DNA of 44,625 bases, taken from the NCBI GenBank assembly GCA_037074765.1, contig JBAMDO010000323.1:1-44625 (forward strand), read 5' to 3'. Below are positions 8,881 through 20,949 of this stretch, in pieces. The notes under the pieces were generated by a model that worked only from the letters and a program-made list of their open reading frames with translations, searched no databases and had not been told where the DNA came from. Position 1 is the first letter of the stretch; each line of letters begins with the position of its first letter. The stretch comes from Mansonella perstans. Taxonomy: Eukaryota; Nematoda; Chromadorea; Rhabditida; Onchocercidae. Made by a program: the position numbers and the translations under genes.

Positions 8881-11800
8881 GTTATCGTCAATATCGAAGT
8901 TATCTTCATCTTTCTTATCGTCTTCTCTTCTTTTTCCTACGAAAAGATCATAAAAATTTTGGAATGAAACGATAAAAACTGTGCAAATTACAGAAGAAAC
9001 AACATCTGAAATGAAAAAGGAAAAATCCATCAACAAAATAATAATTGGTATCTTCGATAGAAGAATTGAAGGATTTATTAATAAAAATTGAAAATGATAT
9101 CGATAAAATGCATTTAGTATTTTGCTAATTAATGCTCAAAGATCATATAAGATCAATTAGCATTAAGTTAGAAATAGAAAATAATTAGTTGCTCAAAGGA
9201 AAAGAATATCATTTCAATTATTTGCACAATGCATAAGTGACTTTCAATTCTTCAAACGGAATATTTGCTATAGCAGTTTTTTAAATTATATTCCATTAAT
9301 TTAAATCTGTAGCTTCAAGAAATATTCGCTTTAGAGAAATTTTCTCATTGATGGGCGAATGATATTGCCATTCTATTGTTTGCTTGAAAGTTCCAGGATT
9401 ACCTTTTGATAATTTATTGAAAAAAAAATCGAAGTATGAAATCAGAAATGGAATGGAATAATAAATTGGCTGAAATATTTTTACTCCCGATAAAAATATT
9501 AAAATCATTTCGATAACGGATTATTCCTATTAGTTATTAATTACTGCCAGAACAATACTCCCGGACTAACTGTGCAATTTAGCTGTTTATAATCCACAAT
9601 GATTATTAAATTATGAGTTCAAAAAAAGCGAAATACTTTTCAATTTTTTTTATTTTTTAAGACTTTAAATTGCAGAAATTTTTTATTTCAAAAAGTTTCC
9701 TGGAATTTTTGTTATCAATTCAGTAACTGCAGAATGGATTTTGTGATCCACATACTAAGCTTCAATTGTCTGCCCATTTATTTATCGAACACTTATAACA
9801 ATTTCATTTGAACAACATAATAATTTTCCGCATGCATATCCGGAAAAGAAACAACAATTGCTTTAACTGATCATTTTTTGGCATTAATTAAACCTCGAAT
9901 TAAAAAACACAGTAATTACTATTATCAGGTATGAAGTACGAACAAAAATTGGAAGTTAAAAATAAACGTTCAAGTTTTTTCTTAATCATCTCTTTAAGAA
10001 TACGTTGACGAACATCATTTTAACTTGGCAATACCTGGGTTCAGTGACTGGAAAAAAAACGATATGATGTTAAAAATTTCGCTTCTTTCTGTTTTCTTTT
10101 TTCCTTTTTATTCTAAAAAATTTTTTGGTTTTTTCTTTGAAATCGCTACAACCAAATTATCATCAAATTTTTTTAATGTTAAATTTTAATTTATAATTTA
10201 CAATTCAGAATAATGTGGGCCAAAAAAGGATGAAAAAAAGTACGATTTTAATTTAAAATTATTTGCAGTGATTTAATTTTATATTTATTCAATTCCATCC
10301 ACTAAATACCTTTCAGTCTTCAGCATCACTTTTTTATTCCAATTAAGTTCATTTCAGATCAATTTGTAATTAAAAAAACGAATCAAAAAATTGATCTCGT
10401 TTTTGAATAATGAAGGCATATGATTATTGGGTTAAAAAAAAAAACTTTAAAATCCATCCATCTATTTAATTTTCAATTCTTTGCCCTACTAATTTTTTCT
10501 TTTTTTGCCGCATTTGAAACTATCATTTTAAAAAATCTTTTTGAACGTTATATTCACATACTACTGAATAATGTATGCAGAGAAAATTTCTCCTTCGATT
10601 CAGGGGATAGATATACCTATCATTAATGTGGCCTCACAGCTTCTTGCATTATTATAGAAAGAATAAATTTTTCCATTGCGCTGCAATTTGATATTGACAA
10701 TTAAAGCAATCGATGCGTTTCAGAAATTACTTCAAAATTTTTAAATGTGAGAATTTGATGTTGAAAATAGTATTTAATAAGATTTAACAAATAATTTTAT
10801 GGTTGAAAATCGAAAAAAAATTAGCCAACATTAAATTTAAATATTAATCAGTAATTACAAAATAATTTAAATTTTGGAGAAAAAAAGAAGTAAAATCATA
10901 TGAAATAAGCAGGTAAATGGAGTTTAAAATCTAAACTAAGCAAATGAACTCATTTATCAATTTTGAACTTTCATACTACAAAATTTATAATTGAAGCAAC
11001 TAAACTTTAAATATTAAAATTAAAAAAGTATAGCATGGATTGATAGGCTTTGAGAGGAGAAAGCATAGGAAAATCTTTGAAATACTTTTATTTCGAATTA
11101 ATAAATAATGAAAACTATTTTTTATGCTTCAACTGTTTGCTATCAATCCATGCTATACTTTAAGAAGTAAGAGGAGATTTCAACAGCAATTTTAGGCATG
11201 AAGCAAGCATTACTATATTATATCTATTGCAATTATCTTTCTGATTTTTCATCATTCCACCGTTTATTTCATATCATTTCGCTCGTTCTTTTTTCTCTGA
11301 AGTTTGAATTACTTCGTAATTATTAATTAATATTTAAAAAAATTTCTTTCTTAAATTTTAAAAAATAGGAAAGGAGAATTAGATTCGCTTTATTGGGATA
11401 AAAATTATAAAAGCAAAAATTCTATGTGCGAAATCATCATCACTGTTTTGTGCAATATTCAGGAAAAAAACTAAAAAAGGATTTGAAAAATTCTCTCTGA
11501 ATAGATTCCCGGAATTTTTGATGGATGAGAAAAAGAGGCAGTGTGAAATATTATTGAAATATATGAAACAACCGGAAATTCAAGTTTGTGCTTTTCTCTT
11601 TCCAACAAAGTGTAACGTTTTTTAACTTTAAATTTATCTCACTCGAAAAAACAACCGACAGAATTTTTCTCACCACTGAATTAATGTGCTGAATTCAATT
11701 TAATTTTTCTCTTTTCCTTTTTTAAATTACAGCTATAATATTTATCAAAATCCTCGCAACTGACATGAACATCACAAATATATATTATTCCTTTTCATGA

Positions 11801-12324
11801 AATGATAATTACACTCATTAGTAACAATCCAGATTTCATGGAATTTGCAACAAAAATAGCACATGTGTATGGATGAACATTTACTTATCAATATGTTAAG
11901 CAGCGTGAAAATAAAATGCAAAATCGAAGTCGGAAAATTTCTGAAAAAGAGTCAAAACAAAAATTAAAACGAATCGATGAAAAATTAATCTAAAAAATTT
12001 CATTATTAATTGATATTGTTTGACCTATTTAATGAATATATCACCATAAAGTTTATCTAATGAACGAATCATCATATTTATCAATCTGTTCCTGAAATTT
12101 CTGTGATTATACTGATGATTAATTTAGAATGATGGTTTATTGCACCTTACTGTCCTTGAAACTTTATTGTGTTTTTGTGTTATCTAACTGTCCTTGAAAC
12201 ATTGTTCCACTTGTACCTAATTTTACTTTCATTTCAAAATTAATGATCAGTATTGTAAAATAATTATAAATTTTAAACTTAAAATAAAATCCATCAGACG
12301 AGACTTATCATTCGATTGAAGAAA
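8881..12324. other. AT-rich intergenic DNA, no gene seen
   Basis: Only short open frames without recognisable motifs occur. The one structured element is the inverted repeat at 11025-11161. A short direct repeat, TGTCCTTGAAAC, occurs at about 12150 and 12189. Confidence 0.5.
11025..11161. repeat. 22-bp perfect inverted repeat with 93-bp spacer
   Basis: The left arm AAAGTATAGCATGGATTGAT (11025-11044, continuing AG to 11046) is matched exactly in inverted orientation at 11140-11161. The 137-bp unit resembles a small MITE or a transcribed hairpin. No clear target-site duplication is visible. Confidence 0.75.
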
Positions 12325-12700
12325 GCCATACTTTGTTAACAATTCTTTCTCTGACTTCCAAACTCACAATATCAACCATATTCTGATCAACGACATTAGC
12401 TTTATGTATACGACAATATGTTTGACATCAATTTGCTATTGTCTTGTTCTTATCAACCCCTGACACTACCATCTGCGCTGCGTTTTTTTACATGGTCAGC
12501 GTATGCCCACGACAATCAATGTATGTATAATATCTGTTTTCCGTCTGATATTCAACGGGTGCTATTACGACCGTCATTCCCTTCTTCCTCCCCTCTGATA
12601 CTCTATCTATTTGATCGTATACTACAAAATTCCCAGAATACTTTGTTATTGACGCTGTCAATGTCGTCTTCTCATGATCCACATTCCTATTGGGTCAATT
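12325..12700 (-). pseudogene. tuf: Decayed bacterial EF-Tu fragment (probable nuclear Wolbachia transfer)
   Basis: The minus strand reads VDHEKTTLTASITKYSGNFV, then VYDQIDRVSEGRKKGMTVVI, then APVEYQTENRYYTYIDCRGH. This is collinear with the EF-Tu GTPase domain: VDHGKTTLTA is the P-loop/G1, xQIDxxPEExxRGIT is switch I, and HVEYxTxxRHYxHxDCPGH contains G3. Gly of the P-loop is Glu here and DCPGH is DCRGH. After this a frameshift and small deletions occur, then AAQM...VVSGVD and IVVYI...ANVVDQNMVDIVSLEVRER follow, matching the next EF-Tu segment. It covers roughly residues 17-150 of about 390, with no other exon. The YDQID and VVSGVD features resemble Rickettsiales/Wolbachia EF-Tu from family knowledge. 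A mitochondrial-type nuclear EF-Tu pseudogene is the alternative. Confidence 0.85.
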
Positions 12701-14914
12701 ATCACTATTGAGCTACCAGCACCTACAGTATCAATCGCTAGAATGGACATTACTTAAGTTTATCATAGAGTTTTGTAAACATTATAGTAAAAGTACTATT
12801 ATCCATAACATTTGCTGAAGTTATTATTGTATGAAACGGTACATATAATGCCGTGATTAACAAAGAGCATTTCTGGAGAGAATGAACAGATAGAAAATTA
12901 ATAATTATTTACTGAGCATATTAAGCAAATATTTAAAAATAAGTTTAGACAAGAAATTCTTTCTGTTTTTTTTTGTTTTTTTAAATTACTGTTGCCAAAG
13001 TATAAAAAAATATTTGAGTCATATTTTTGTAAATTTTTTTATTCAGTAATTGTAAATATAATAATAGAATAATATTTCTGATTTCGGATCCGTACGCAGT
13101 TTTCATAACATTTCAAACAAAATTATTAAAAAGTTGTCATGTACAAAGTTTCATCAATATCTTAGGACTACAGAATAAGCAAAGGTTTAAATTCATACAT
13201 TTGTAATTTTGAAGATCATCTTGATTTCGTTCAAAAAATTGTAAATAGAAAGAAAAGAATTTGAATTTCAAAGTTTGATCATGAAATTCTGAATTTTTAA
13301 AATGGAAGATTTCAGCTGTGTGATCTGCATATTTATTTATGAAATTACTACTTATTTTTTCATCTATGCTACATTAATAATTAAAAAGTTTAATTCCGAC
13401 TTCAATTTGATCATTGATTGAAGGCATGTCAAAATGATTGTATAAAATTTATCCTATCTGGAATAATGCAGTCCAAAATGAAATTAATGATATTTGGGAC
13501 GAAAAATAAGAAATTCGACACTTTTTTCTTCTCTTTGACTTCTGTTTTAATTTAATTATTTGCTTCAAAAAATTCATTTTCTCCCCAAAAATGTGAAGCA
13601 GTCCTTTTTTGCACAAAAAATTTCCCTTCCTAATATTTGACCAACTCTTTGAAATGTCAAAAAAATTTCACTATAGTGAAAAATAAATCTGTCAGTTTAA
13701 TTTAGGTCTTATTTGAATTTCACTAATTAATTAACAAAAAAAACAAAAAGTCCTCCTCAACACACTCTTTGCATCAGTATGGGTAAAATTACAAAAAGTG
13801 AAATAATCATTTAAAATGTCAATCATTCTATGCATTGATTTTTCTCGGTGGTACTTCCCTGTTTTTTCCGTTTTTGACTATTTTACCGTAGTGCTCCATT
13901 TTTTACCGTAGTACTATAAATTTCAACGAGAAGTAATATTGCTTATTGCTTTCAGCAGTATTTAATTTAAAGCCATAATACTTATATTATTTCCAATTTA
14001 ATAAAACATATGTCAATTTGCAAAAAAGGTGATAATAGATCGACTTAGTCAAAATCCATTGAAATAACTATCATGTAAAGCATAAGTTAATCGTCAAATA
14101 TTCTTATTAATACCGTTATCATTATTGTTTTCACCAGCATTATTATTATTATCACTATTATTATTTTACTATTCCTATATTATCACTATTATTATTTTAT
14201 TATTCCTATGCTTATCTAAAGACATATATGACCATAAATGACAATTAATTAATGAACAAAAACGAGAAATGAAATATGACTTAAAATACAGGAAATATTG
14301 CAATACTTGCTGGTGAAAACTTCAGGCAGCTTAATTTTAAACATTTTTCAAATTGATTACAAAATATTGTCATAAATATTTTCAGTTCTTATTTTCCGTT
14401 CACACATTTCCTTTACTCCATTACTATACATCTTTACGGAAGAAGAAAATTAATTTTACTTTTATTTTATAAACTAACTGTGGAATCAATTTAAATCAAA
14501 GTGAACGTTTAAAAACCCAAAGGCCATCAAGTTATTCATAGTATGTGAAGAAACAGAAAAAAATTCCAAAGTTAAATTTGACAATTATGAATTAGCGTTA
14601 CTAAGAAGCAAAGTTAATATGTCAACATTCGTTTTTGAAAGTATTTTACTTGGCAGGAAATTTTCTTTGTTTGATTACATAGACGAATAATTTGGTGAAG
14701 TTTTTTTGTCATGAAGTGAATTATCGACAGAATACCTTTATTGGACTGGAAGGTTTTTCGTTACAGGTGACTGATTAGGATGAGTTGTCCACTCCGGCAA
14801 TCGTTAGTTCCTGGTTGTGTAGAGAGGCACTAAGGCATCAGGATACTGTTGCGTTTAGAAGCAGAAGTCTGCCCTATGATTGACTCGATCCCTTTTATAC
14901 TAGTATTGATATGC
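12701..14914. other. AT-rich intergenic DNA, no gene seen
   Basis: Contains the 31-bp tandem repeat at 14148 and a repeated TTTTACCGTAGT motif near 13881-13913. No exon could be supported. Confidence 0.5.
14148..14209. repeat. 31-bp tandem repeat, two copies
   Basis: ATTATCACTATTATTATTTT (first 20 bases of the unit) starts at 14148 and again at 14179; the copies differ at about one base. Confidence 0.8.
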
Positions 14915-15130
14915 ATAGACGACAAAGGATTTGACTTTAGAGTTCCACAAAGGATCTACAATATAGTCTTCGACGATTGTGGCTATTCAGACAAATTATA
15001 CTTTTATGAATACATGAAGAAAGAATGACATGTTGACAAATTAGAAGCATACGCCTAATCGGACATTAGATACTTCGTCTGCTATCACAAACATCGCGAA
15101 ATAATAAAGATTTACAGAAAAAAGATGGCG
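14915..15130 (+). pseudogene. Decayed coding-like segment, unidentified
   Basis: The plus strand reads IDDKGFDFRVPQRIYNIVFD, then DCGYSDKLYFYEYMKKE, with stops at two places, then SDIRYFVCYHKHREIIKIYR. Codon-like composition and balanced residues stand out from the surrounding AT-rich DNA, suggesting a fossil of a transposon or bacterial gene. I do not recognise the family. The upstream 14720-14880 is also less AT-rich and may belong to the same insertion. Confidence 0.25.
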
Positions 15131-15839
15131 CTTTGTCTATTACAATAGACATAATGATTCGATTCATGAGAAAAAATTTTAACAATACTACTCACTAAAT
15201 GCTACACAGTTTTAGTTAACGATCAGAAAAATTATATGAATTATTCAGTTAAAGTATTGGAAGAAAAATTTGCTTTAGTTTTTTCTGATATTTATTCTTG
15301 ATCTGTGAAATATTCTTGTTTTATGTAACAGAAAATTAATAGAATAATACAGGTAGAGTCGATTATTGCATTGTTTTTCTTGGTTATCCTTGCTGGGAAA
15401 TTTCCTTGAGGAATTATTAAGATTTGCGTTTAATATCGATTTAAATGATGATATAGAAACTAATCAAATCGAAGCACACAATTTTAGTTTCGTTTAGCTG
15501 AATGAAAGATAACATTGTTAATTGAATGGGTTAAGTGAATGATTGCGGATCATTAGTATCATAATATAGCAGGAATCTGAATATTAGCTTTCGAGCTTTC
15601 GATGGCAAATAGCCATTAATTTTTCTGTTACTTGAAATTTTAATATAAAATTGACAAAATATAGACTGAATTAAATCAGTTTTCGTTAATAGCAATTAGC
15701 ATAACTTACTGTTTAAAAATATTGATATCAATAGTAATTAATGTTTCCAATGAATGACTGGGATGATTGTTGGGCATGTAATTTTAACTGTATCTGCTGG
15801 TAATAGCTGGGATAGTAGTGCTCTCTTCTGTCATTTTTG

Positions 15840-16128
15840 GCAAATTACCCGTCTGAGCAACAAGATGCACTGAGAGCGATGAATCCAAATCTCAAGCAGA
15901 CTTATCATTATTTTTGGTAAATTTGAAATTCTATTTGTGTTTTCTTCTGCTAGTATTGATTTGCCTGGGCTCTTTTTGAAACATAGCTTCATCTTATACG
16001 TCCCATTTGTTGTTTGAAAGTGAGAGAAATAGTTCAGTCCAATTTTTAATATCTGATATAACTTGAAAGTGAACCGCAGCATCAAAGCTACTTCTGAATT
16101 CTTGCCAGTTTCTTGGATTACTGCAGTA
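15840..16128 (-). mobile_element. BEL/Pao-type retrotransposon gag relic
   Basis: The minus strand reads YCSNPRNWQEFRSSFDAAVH, then FQVISDIKNWTELFLSLSNN. This resembles the N-terminal gag block of BEL/Pao elements (F.GxPxxWxEFWxSFxAAVHxxxxISDIxKxxYLLSxL). Stops and frameshifts follow. No LTRs, protease or polymerase were found attached, so it is a small, old fragment. The match is by eye and rests on the W.EF..SF.AAVH pattern. Confidence 0.45.
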
Positions 16129-18627
16129 TATTTACTGTCGTATCAGAAGCTAATTTTTCCGATTTTTTTGTTAAGTTAATTCATGGGATAAGCATAGTAT
16201 TTATATATAGCTATGGTCATTTTCATTTATTAGATTTAAAATATCTTTATCTATATGGGTTATTTCTGCATATTTGTCCTTCTTTCCGTCTTTCTGTGTT
16301 TGGATATTTTTTGATATATTTCATCGTCTCAGGCTCTGAATATACAATTTGAAGCGCATTATTTCCCTTCTATGATTTTTCTCTTAATCCTGAGTTTTTG
16401 TAAAACGACAAAAAAAAATTTTTTTTGACAAACTTTGATCTGGAAGCTTTACTTTTTCCAGCCTTTCTGTTACCGATTGAACACCTTTCATCATATCGCA
16501 GATCTTATTTTAATAGTTATTGTTTGTGGAATCAAAAATTTGTTGGAAAAATATTTGTATTGTTGTTGATGGAGAGATGTTGCTTGGCACTAACGTGGTA
16601 CAAAACAATAGTTTGATAACAGATTACTGTTGGATTGGGTAGGTGCAAACGCAAGATGTAGGAATGCGTAATATAGAAAAAATAATAACTATAGAACAGT
16701 AATATATATTAGAATTTGCGATAAATTCATTGCTGTATAGGAATTTATTGTTTATTACTTTATCAAGCTGAGAGAATTTTTTTGAATCGGACCCCTTTAA
16801 TTCGGCGGTGTTTCTGCAATTATAATATATCATCAAATAGAAATAATTCTGTAAATTTATCTATTGAAAGAATCAACAGAAAAAATCAACGACTGAATTT
16901 AAAAAGTCAATTTTAAACGAAAAAATTATTAAAAGGATTTATCAGATACATTCACTTCCTTTACTAAAACTAACTTTTCACGTTTCCGAAAATCTTCTGT
17001 AACGCCAATTTTGTAATGAAAACTTTAAGGTGTAAAAAACGTTTTTACCTAGTCTATTAAAGGAAGTCGCCATCTCATTAACCGATCAAGAGCTAATTGT
17101 CCTTAAGGACTATTCCAACTAAAACATAGCACATGTAGATTTATAGACATTCCTCATATCGATCAAACTCTAAGCATATTCTTAACAGCAAAAAAAGGAA
17201 TGACAGAACTACCAGTCCAAGGTATAGTTTCCATTCTCCGTCAGATGATTCCGCTTTCTTTGTTCTGCAACCTATTCGTTTTTCGAGTTTCTCAGTCAAA
17301 TAGCAAAAAAATTAAGTGAAAAGGATAAGTGGAAAACAAATGTTATAATTGATGGAAATAAAACTAAATTTTAATTATTTGGTTTTTTGTCTTACAAAGA
17401 CAACAAGTTATCAGCAATCTTTTTTTTACGATTAATCAATTTTAGAAGTTGTTTTTTTCAAATGCTTTTTTTTTCTTTTGAGTTTTCCAGGATTTGTTTT
17501 TTCTGTCGTCGAAAAAGTTTGAAATTATGAGTTGGTTAATAAATATATATGATGACATTCAGTTATCAATTAGTGATTCTCGAAATCATATTTGCAACAA
17601 TTTGTAAAATGTTTGGCGAAGGATAAGATTTACACTGAGGCAGTAAGAGTTTGCAATGAAATTACTCAGTCTCTACTACATTGTTAACGGTTGATCAAAA
17701 CAACAAATAAACAACGAAAAGTACCAAAACAGAAGTAGAAATTCCTGAAAACTAATAATAAGGTAATTTAGTTGGCCAAATTCCTTTGTTATTTCATTCA
17801 TTGCAGTCACACGCTGAAGTTGATTGATAGCTTCCTAATCTCTAAAACGATAGCCATTCATGTTGAAATGAACTTTGATTTCTCGAACACTGTTACTGCC
17901 GTTTACTTGGTAATTATAATTGTATCGCACATAGTAAAATTAGTTTCATACATTTTGTTACAGATAACAGTGAATTAATTAACGGTGATCCTGTGTTGAT
18001 CAACTGAATCAAATTTATAGTTGTGATGTTAATTTTGTTAAATAATTTTTTCTTCTCCTCCTTTTCGTTTTCTAACTTTGAAATTTCCTTTCTCCGAATG
18101 TTCCATTAGCGCTGATCTTCTCAATTTCAACTTTCAGTTTTATTATTTTATTAAATCAAGAATGTTATAATGGATTAATTTTATCATAAGCAATGGCAGC
18201 TACAATCAAAAATGTCGCGCAAAAAATGACTCTCAGCAACTGTCAAGCACATTTCTGTGAAATCAGTAAGTAGCCTATGCTTCAAATGATCATCTTTAAT
18301 TATAAATTCCGAAGAGTGGTTTTTTTTGAAACAAAATTGGTCAGTCGATACTTTTAACTGAAATGAAAATACATTTGACAATCATTGAAAATTGTAATTT
18401 TGAGCTTTTTTTCACCTTTTCCGAAAAAAATTTTGTTCGGAAAATTGCTTTGCATATGCAATCATCAGTAAGAAAAGTAAGCGTTATGCTTCCTTGCATT
18501 TGATTTAGAAATTCCTTTTTAACCCATTAATTTATAAGATTTAACAATTGATTATCAAAGGCAACAAAACAAAAAAACTTTTAAAAAAAAACGATCAATC
18601 GTATCTGCAAATTTAATTTAATTTCAG
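16129..18627. other. AT-rich intergenic DNA, no gene seen
   Basis: Several short open frames (for example 16113-16352 plus, 17772-17978 plus) are Phe/Ile/Leu-rich and typical of chance frames in AT-rich DNA. A weak retrotransposon-like patch near 17065-17150 is listed under rejected items. Confidence 0.45.
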
Positions 18628-18755
18628 TAGCTAAATCTTCAATGTTTGTGTATCACATTGCAGACATTCATACAGATGGTGATCTATGTATCCGAGAAGT
18701 TCAAGCATTGCAAGATGGTCGATTAGCGATGAAAATAAAAGTTTCATTTCATGAG
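18628..18755 (+). pseudogene. Exon resembling acyl-CoA thioesterase (TesB/ACOT8) first hot-dog domain
   Basis: Behind ATTTCAG| the plus strand reads AKSSMFVYHIADIHTDGDLC then IREVQALQDGRLAMKIKVSF-HE, ending before a weak GTTTTC donor. TesB-type thioesterases have VxYxVExxRDGxxFxxRxVxAxQxGxxIFxxxxSF at this point, and the spacing matches. No catalytic segment is present. Upstream exons were not found. Since the two exons together lack about 100 residues of the usual protein, I treat the locus as a remnant, although unseen exons would change that. Confidence 0.4.
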
Positions 18756-19001
18756 GTTTTCTTTAAGTATTGTTTTACATGCATCTCAAAGATTCGCTAA
18801 ATTTTAGAATTGCTGTATTTATCTTAATTAGATCTTTCTTACATCTGTGAAATTGTCGTTTTAATTGAGGAGAAAAAAATACATGCCAAAAATTATATCG
18901 ATAATATTTATTTCGATTGCAATTTTAATGTATTTAATAGGATGAATTTCGTTAATTAATTACTTTTGATTGATTGTAATGTTTGAAAATCGGATTTTCA
19001 G

Positions 19002-19073
19002 AATGGGCCGAGTATTTATCAAACATTATTCATGGACAGTAACCGGGGATTTGCTCATGGCGGCAACTTCTGA
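19002..19073 (+). pseudogene. Second thioesterase-like exon
   Basis: TTTTCAG| is followed in the same phase by NGPSIYQTLFMDSNRGFAHG then GNF and a stop. The LYQxxxxxxxxRGFAHGxxF pattern recalls the C-terminal hot-dog of TesB/ACOT8 (SRGLxxGRxFxxxG). The stop right after this motif truncates the domain. Confidence 0.35.
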
Positions 19074-20949
19074 GCTATCATCAAAAATCTCTTCTAGAAA
19101 TATGAAACTAGCTTTATTTAGAATTAATTCACACACATATACACACAAGCAGACGTGAAGTACACGCTTAAAAACCTCATAATTTCATTTAAATTCTTTA
19201 AATGTGTAACTTTCATTATCATTGTTTTGAAGTTTTATTGTATGAACAAATTTGCATATGCATTTCTGGCATTATTTTATAAACAAATTTGTGCAATAAA
19301 TGGTTCAATTTATTGCTAAATGATTCAATCTATCAAACAGTGTTGTATGTGAAAAATTAAAACGAATGTACATTAAGCTTTAAAGAACAAATATCATTTG
19401 ATATTTACATCATTCATTGTTGCAATTTCATGTGCAAAATCTGCCTTTAGCAGTTAAACAGTTGGTTCACATCGTCGCCCTCGTCACGGGATACGTAAGA
19501 ATGAAATAAGTCCAGTCATTTTATTGAGTATATTACTTTATTAAGAAAATGCAATAAATGATTAAAAAGGCATGTAAATAGAATTCCACCGTAAATTTAA
19601 CTTTATTGAGATTTCGCAGCAAAGGGGAAAACTTTACTGATTAAGGATTGCTGATTTAATGGATTCCCATAAGGAGGCATTAGAAAAAAGAACTATTCTG
19701 CATTTATATTATGGAAGTGTCAAATAAGTCAGAGTACTTCGTACTGGTAACAACAAAAATGAATAAGTGTAGATGGTCTGAAAATCTGAAAGGATGAATG
19801 CTTTGCAAAATCCTTTTTTGTGTTTTCTCCATATTCGAAGCAGGTGAAACACCTCAAATCTCTGAGAACAGAGGATCGATGTACAATAGATTATTATTAT
19901 CATTGAGGTTATTTTGATCATTGATATTATTAATTTTATTAGTGCTATCACTATTACAATTGTCATTATCAATGCAATTATTAGTATTCATTATTATTTT
20001 TGTAAAGCGATTTCTTATTGTTTATTGCAAGTGTCTTTCTGTCCTGAATTAAATAATTCAAACTAAAAAATTTCATCCTAACCCAATCATTTCACATTCT
20101 ATTCCTACTGGTTCTATTTTTTTTTCTATTTCTCAAGCTACAATACTAATTTTAAACTAATATTTAAACGATTAATTTCAATTGACAGAAGGACTAAAAG
20201 AAGAAATTCCCGCAGTGAATTATACACCGAATGCGGGAATATAGATTCCACATGCACACATAAACTCTCACGCACATTTTTATCTTTTTGGGATATAAAT
20301 ATTATCGCTCTGTGGTGTAACAAGTATCATACGAGGCATATCTGAGGAAAATTTCGTGTGAACAAATTGGAATACTTTTTAATTACTATTGTTATTTCAA
20401 TACTAATGTTTCTTTTACACGAATTCTTTTCGAATTTTTTGCAATGTAATTTTGTCTGTTATGAGAATGAATATACTCATGGAATAGATTAATCCGGTTA
20501 AATTACTTCGCAATTAATGTCTCCAGTAATTGAAACCTAATTTTGTCGCACTTATTGATCACTGCTTTTCTATTAATCCATCTTAATTCATTATTCCACC
20601 ATTCGACAAACAAAAGCGGAAAAAACAGGCTGTCGAAAAAAGGAATTGCTTAACGCGTACACAATACCAGAAATTTTATATTCATTGCTTCCGTTACAAA
20701 GCGCAATTTTTTTGATATAAACCATTAACAGGTCCGTCGTTTTTTTCCAATATTGAGAAAATATTTAGATTGTTTCGGTGATTTAAGGATGTAACAGCAG
20801 CAATAGGTACTTGGACTAGCATAAGGCATCAGGAGTATCCTACTGAAGCAACCTCATCCTTCCAGTTCTGATGACTTTATCATCAAAGAGGATTTTTTAA
20901 GTGACAAAAATTTAAAAAAAAGATTCATAAATGCTAACACTAGATAGAA
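19074..20949. other. AT-rich DNA with diverged pieces of the local repeat family
   Basis: 19453-19475 resembles the GACAGTTGGTTCACATGGTC segment at 23335 and 35342. 20530-20610 resembles 22620-22700, 24385-24450 and 36390-36450 (AACCTAATTTT...TTGATCAxxGCTxTTCxATxAATCCATCT). No gene seen. Confidence 0.5.

Noticed and set aside
8770..9036. Asp/Asn-rich minus-strand frame with a hydrophobic N terminus
   Set aside because: The acidic part is the GTTGTCATC nonamer repeat and the frame has no supporting splice or start context.
12418..12711. 97-codon plus-strand frame over the EF-Tu relic
   Set aside because: Antisense shadow of the minus-strand EF-Tu similarity, which explains the sequence far better.
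17065..17150. Possible BEL/Pao RNase H-like motif (SRANCPLRTIPTKT-like)
   Set aside because: Needs a frame change inside a dozen residues and lies in the opposite orientation to the gag relic; too weak to annotate.
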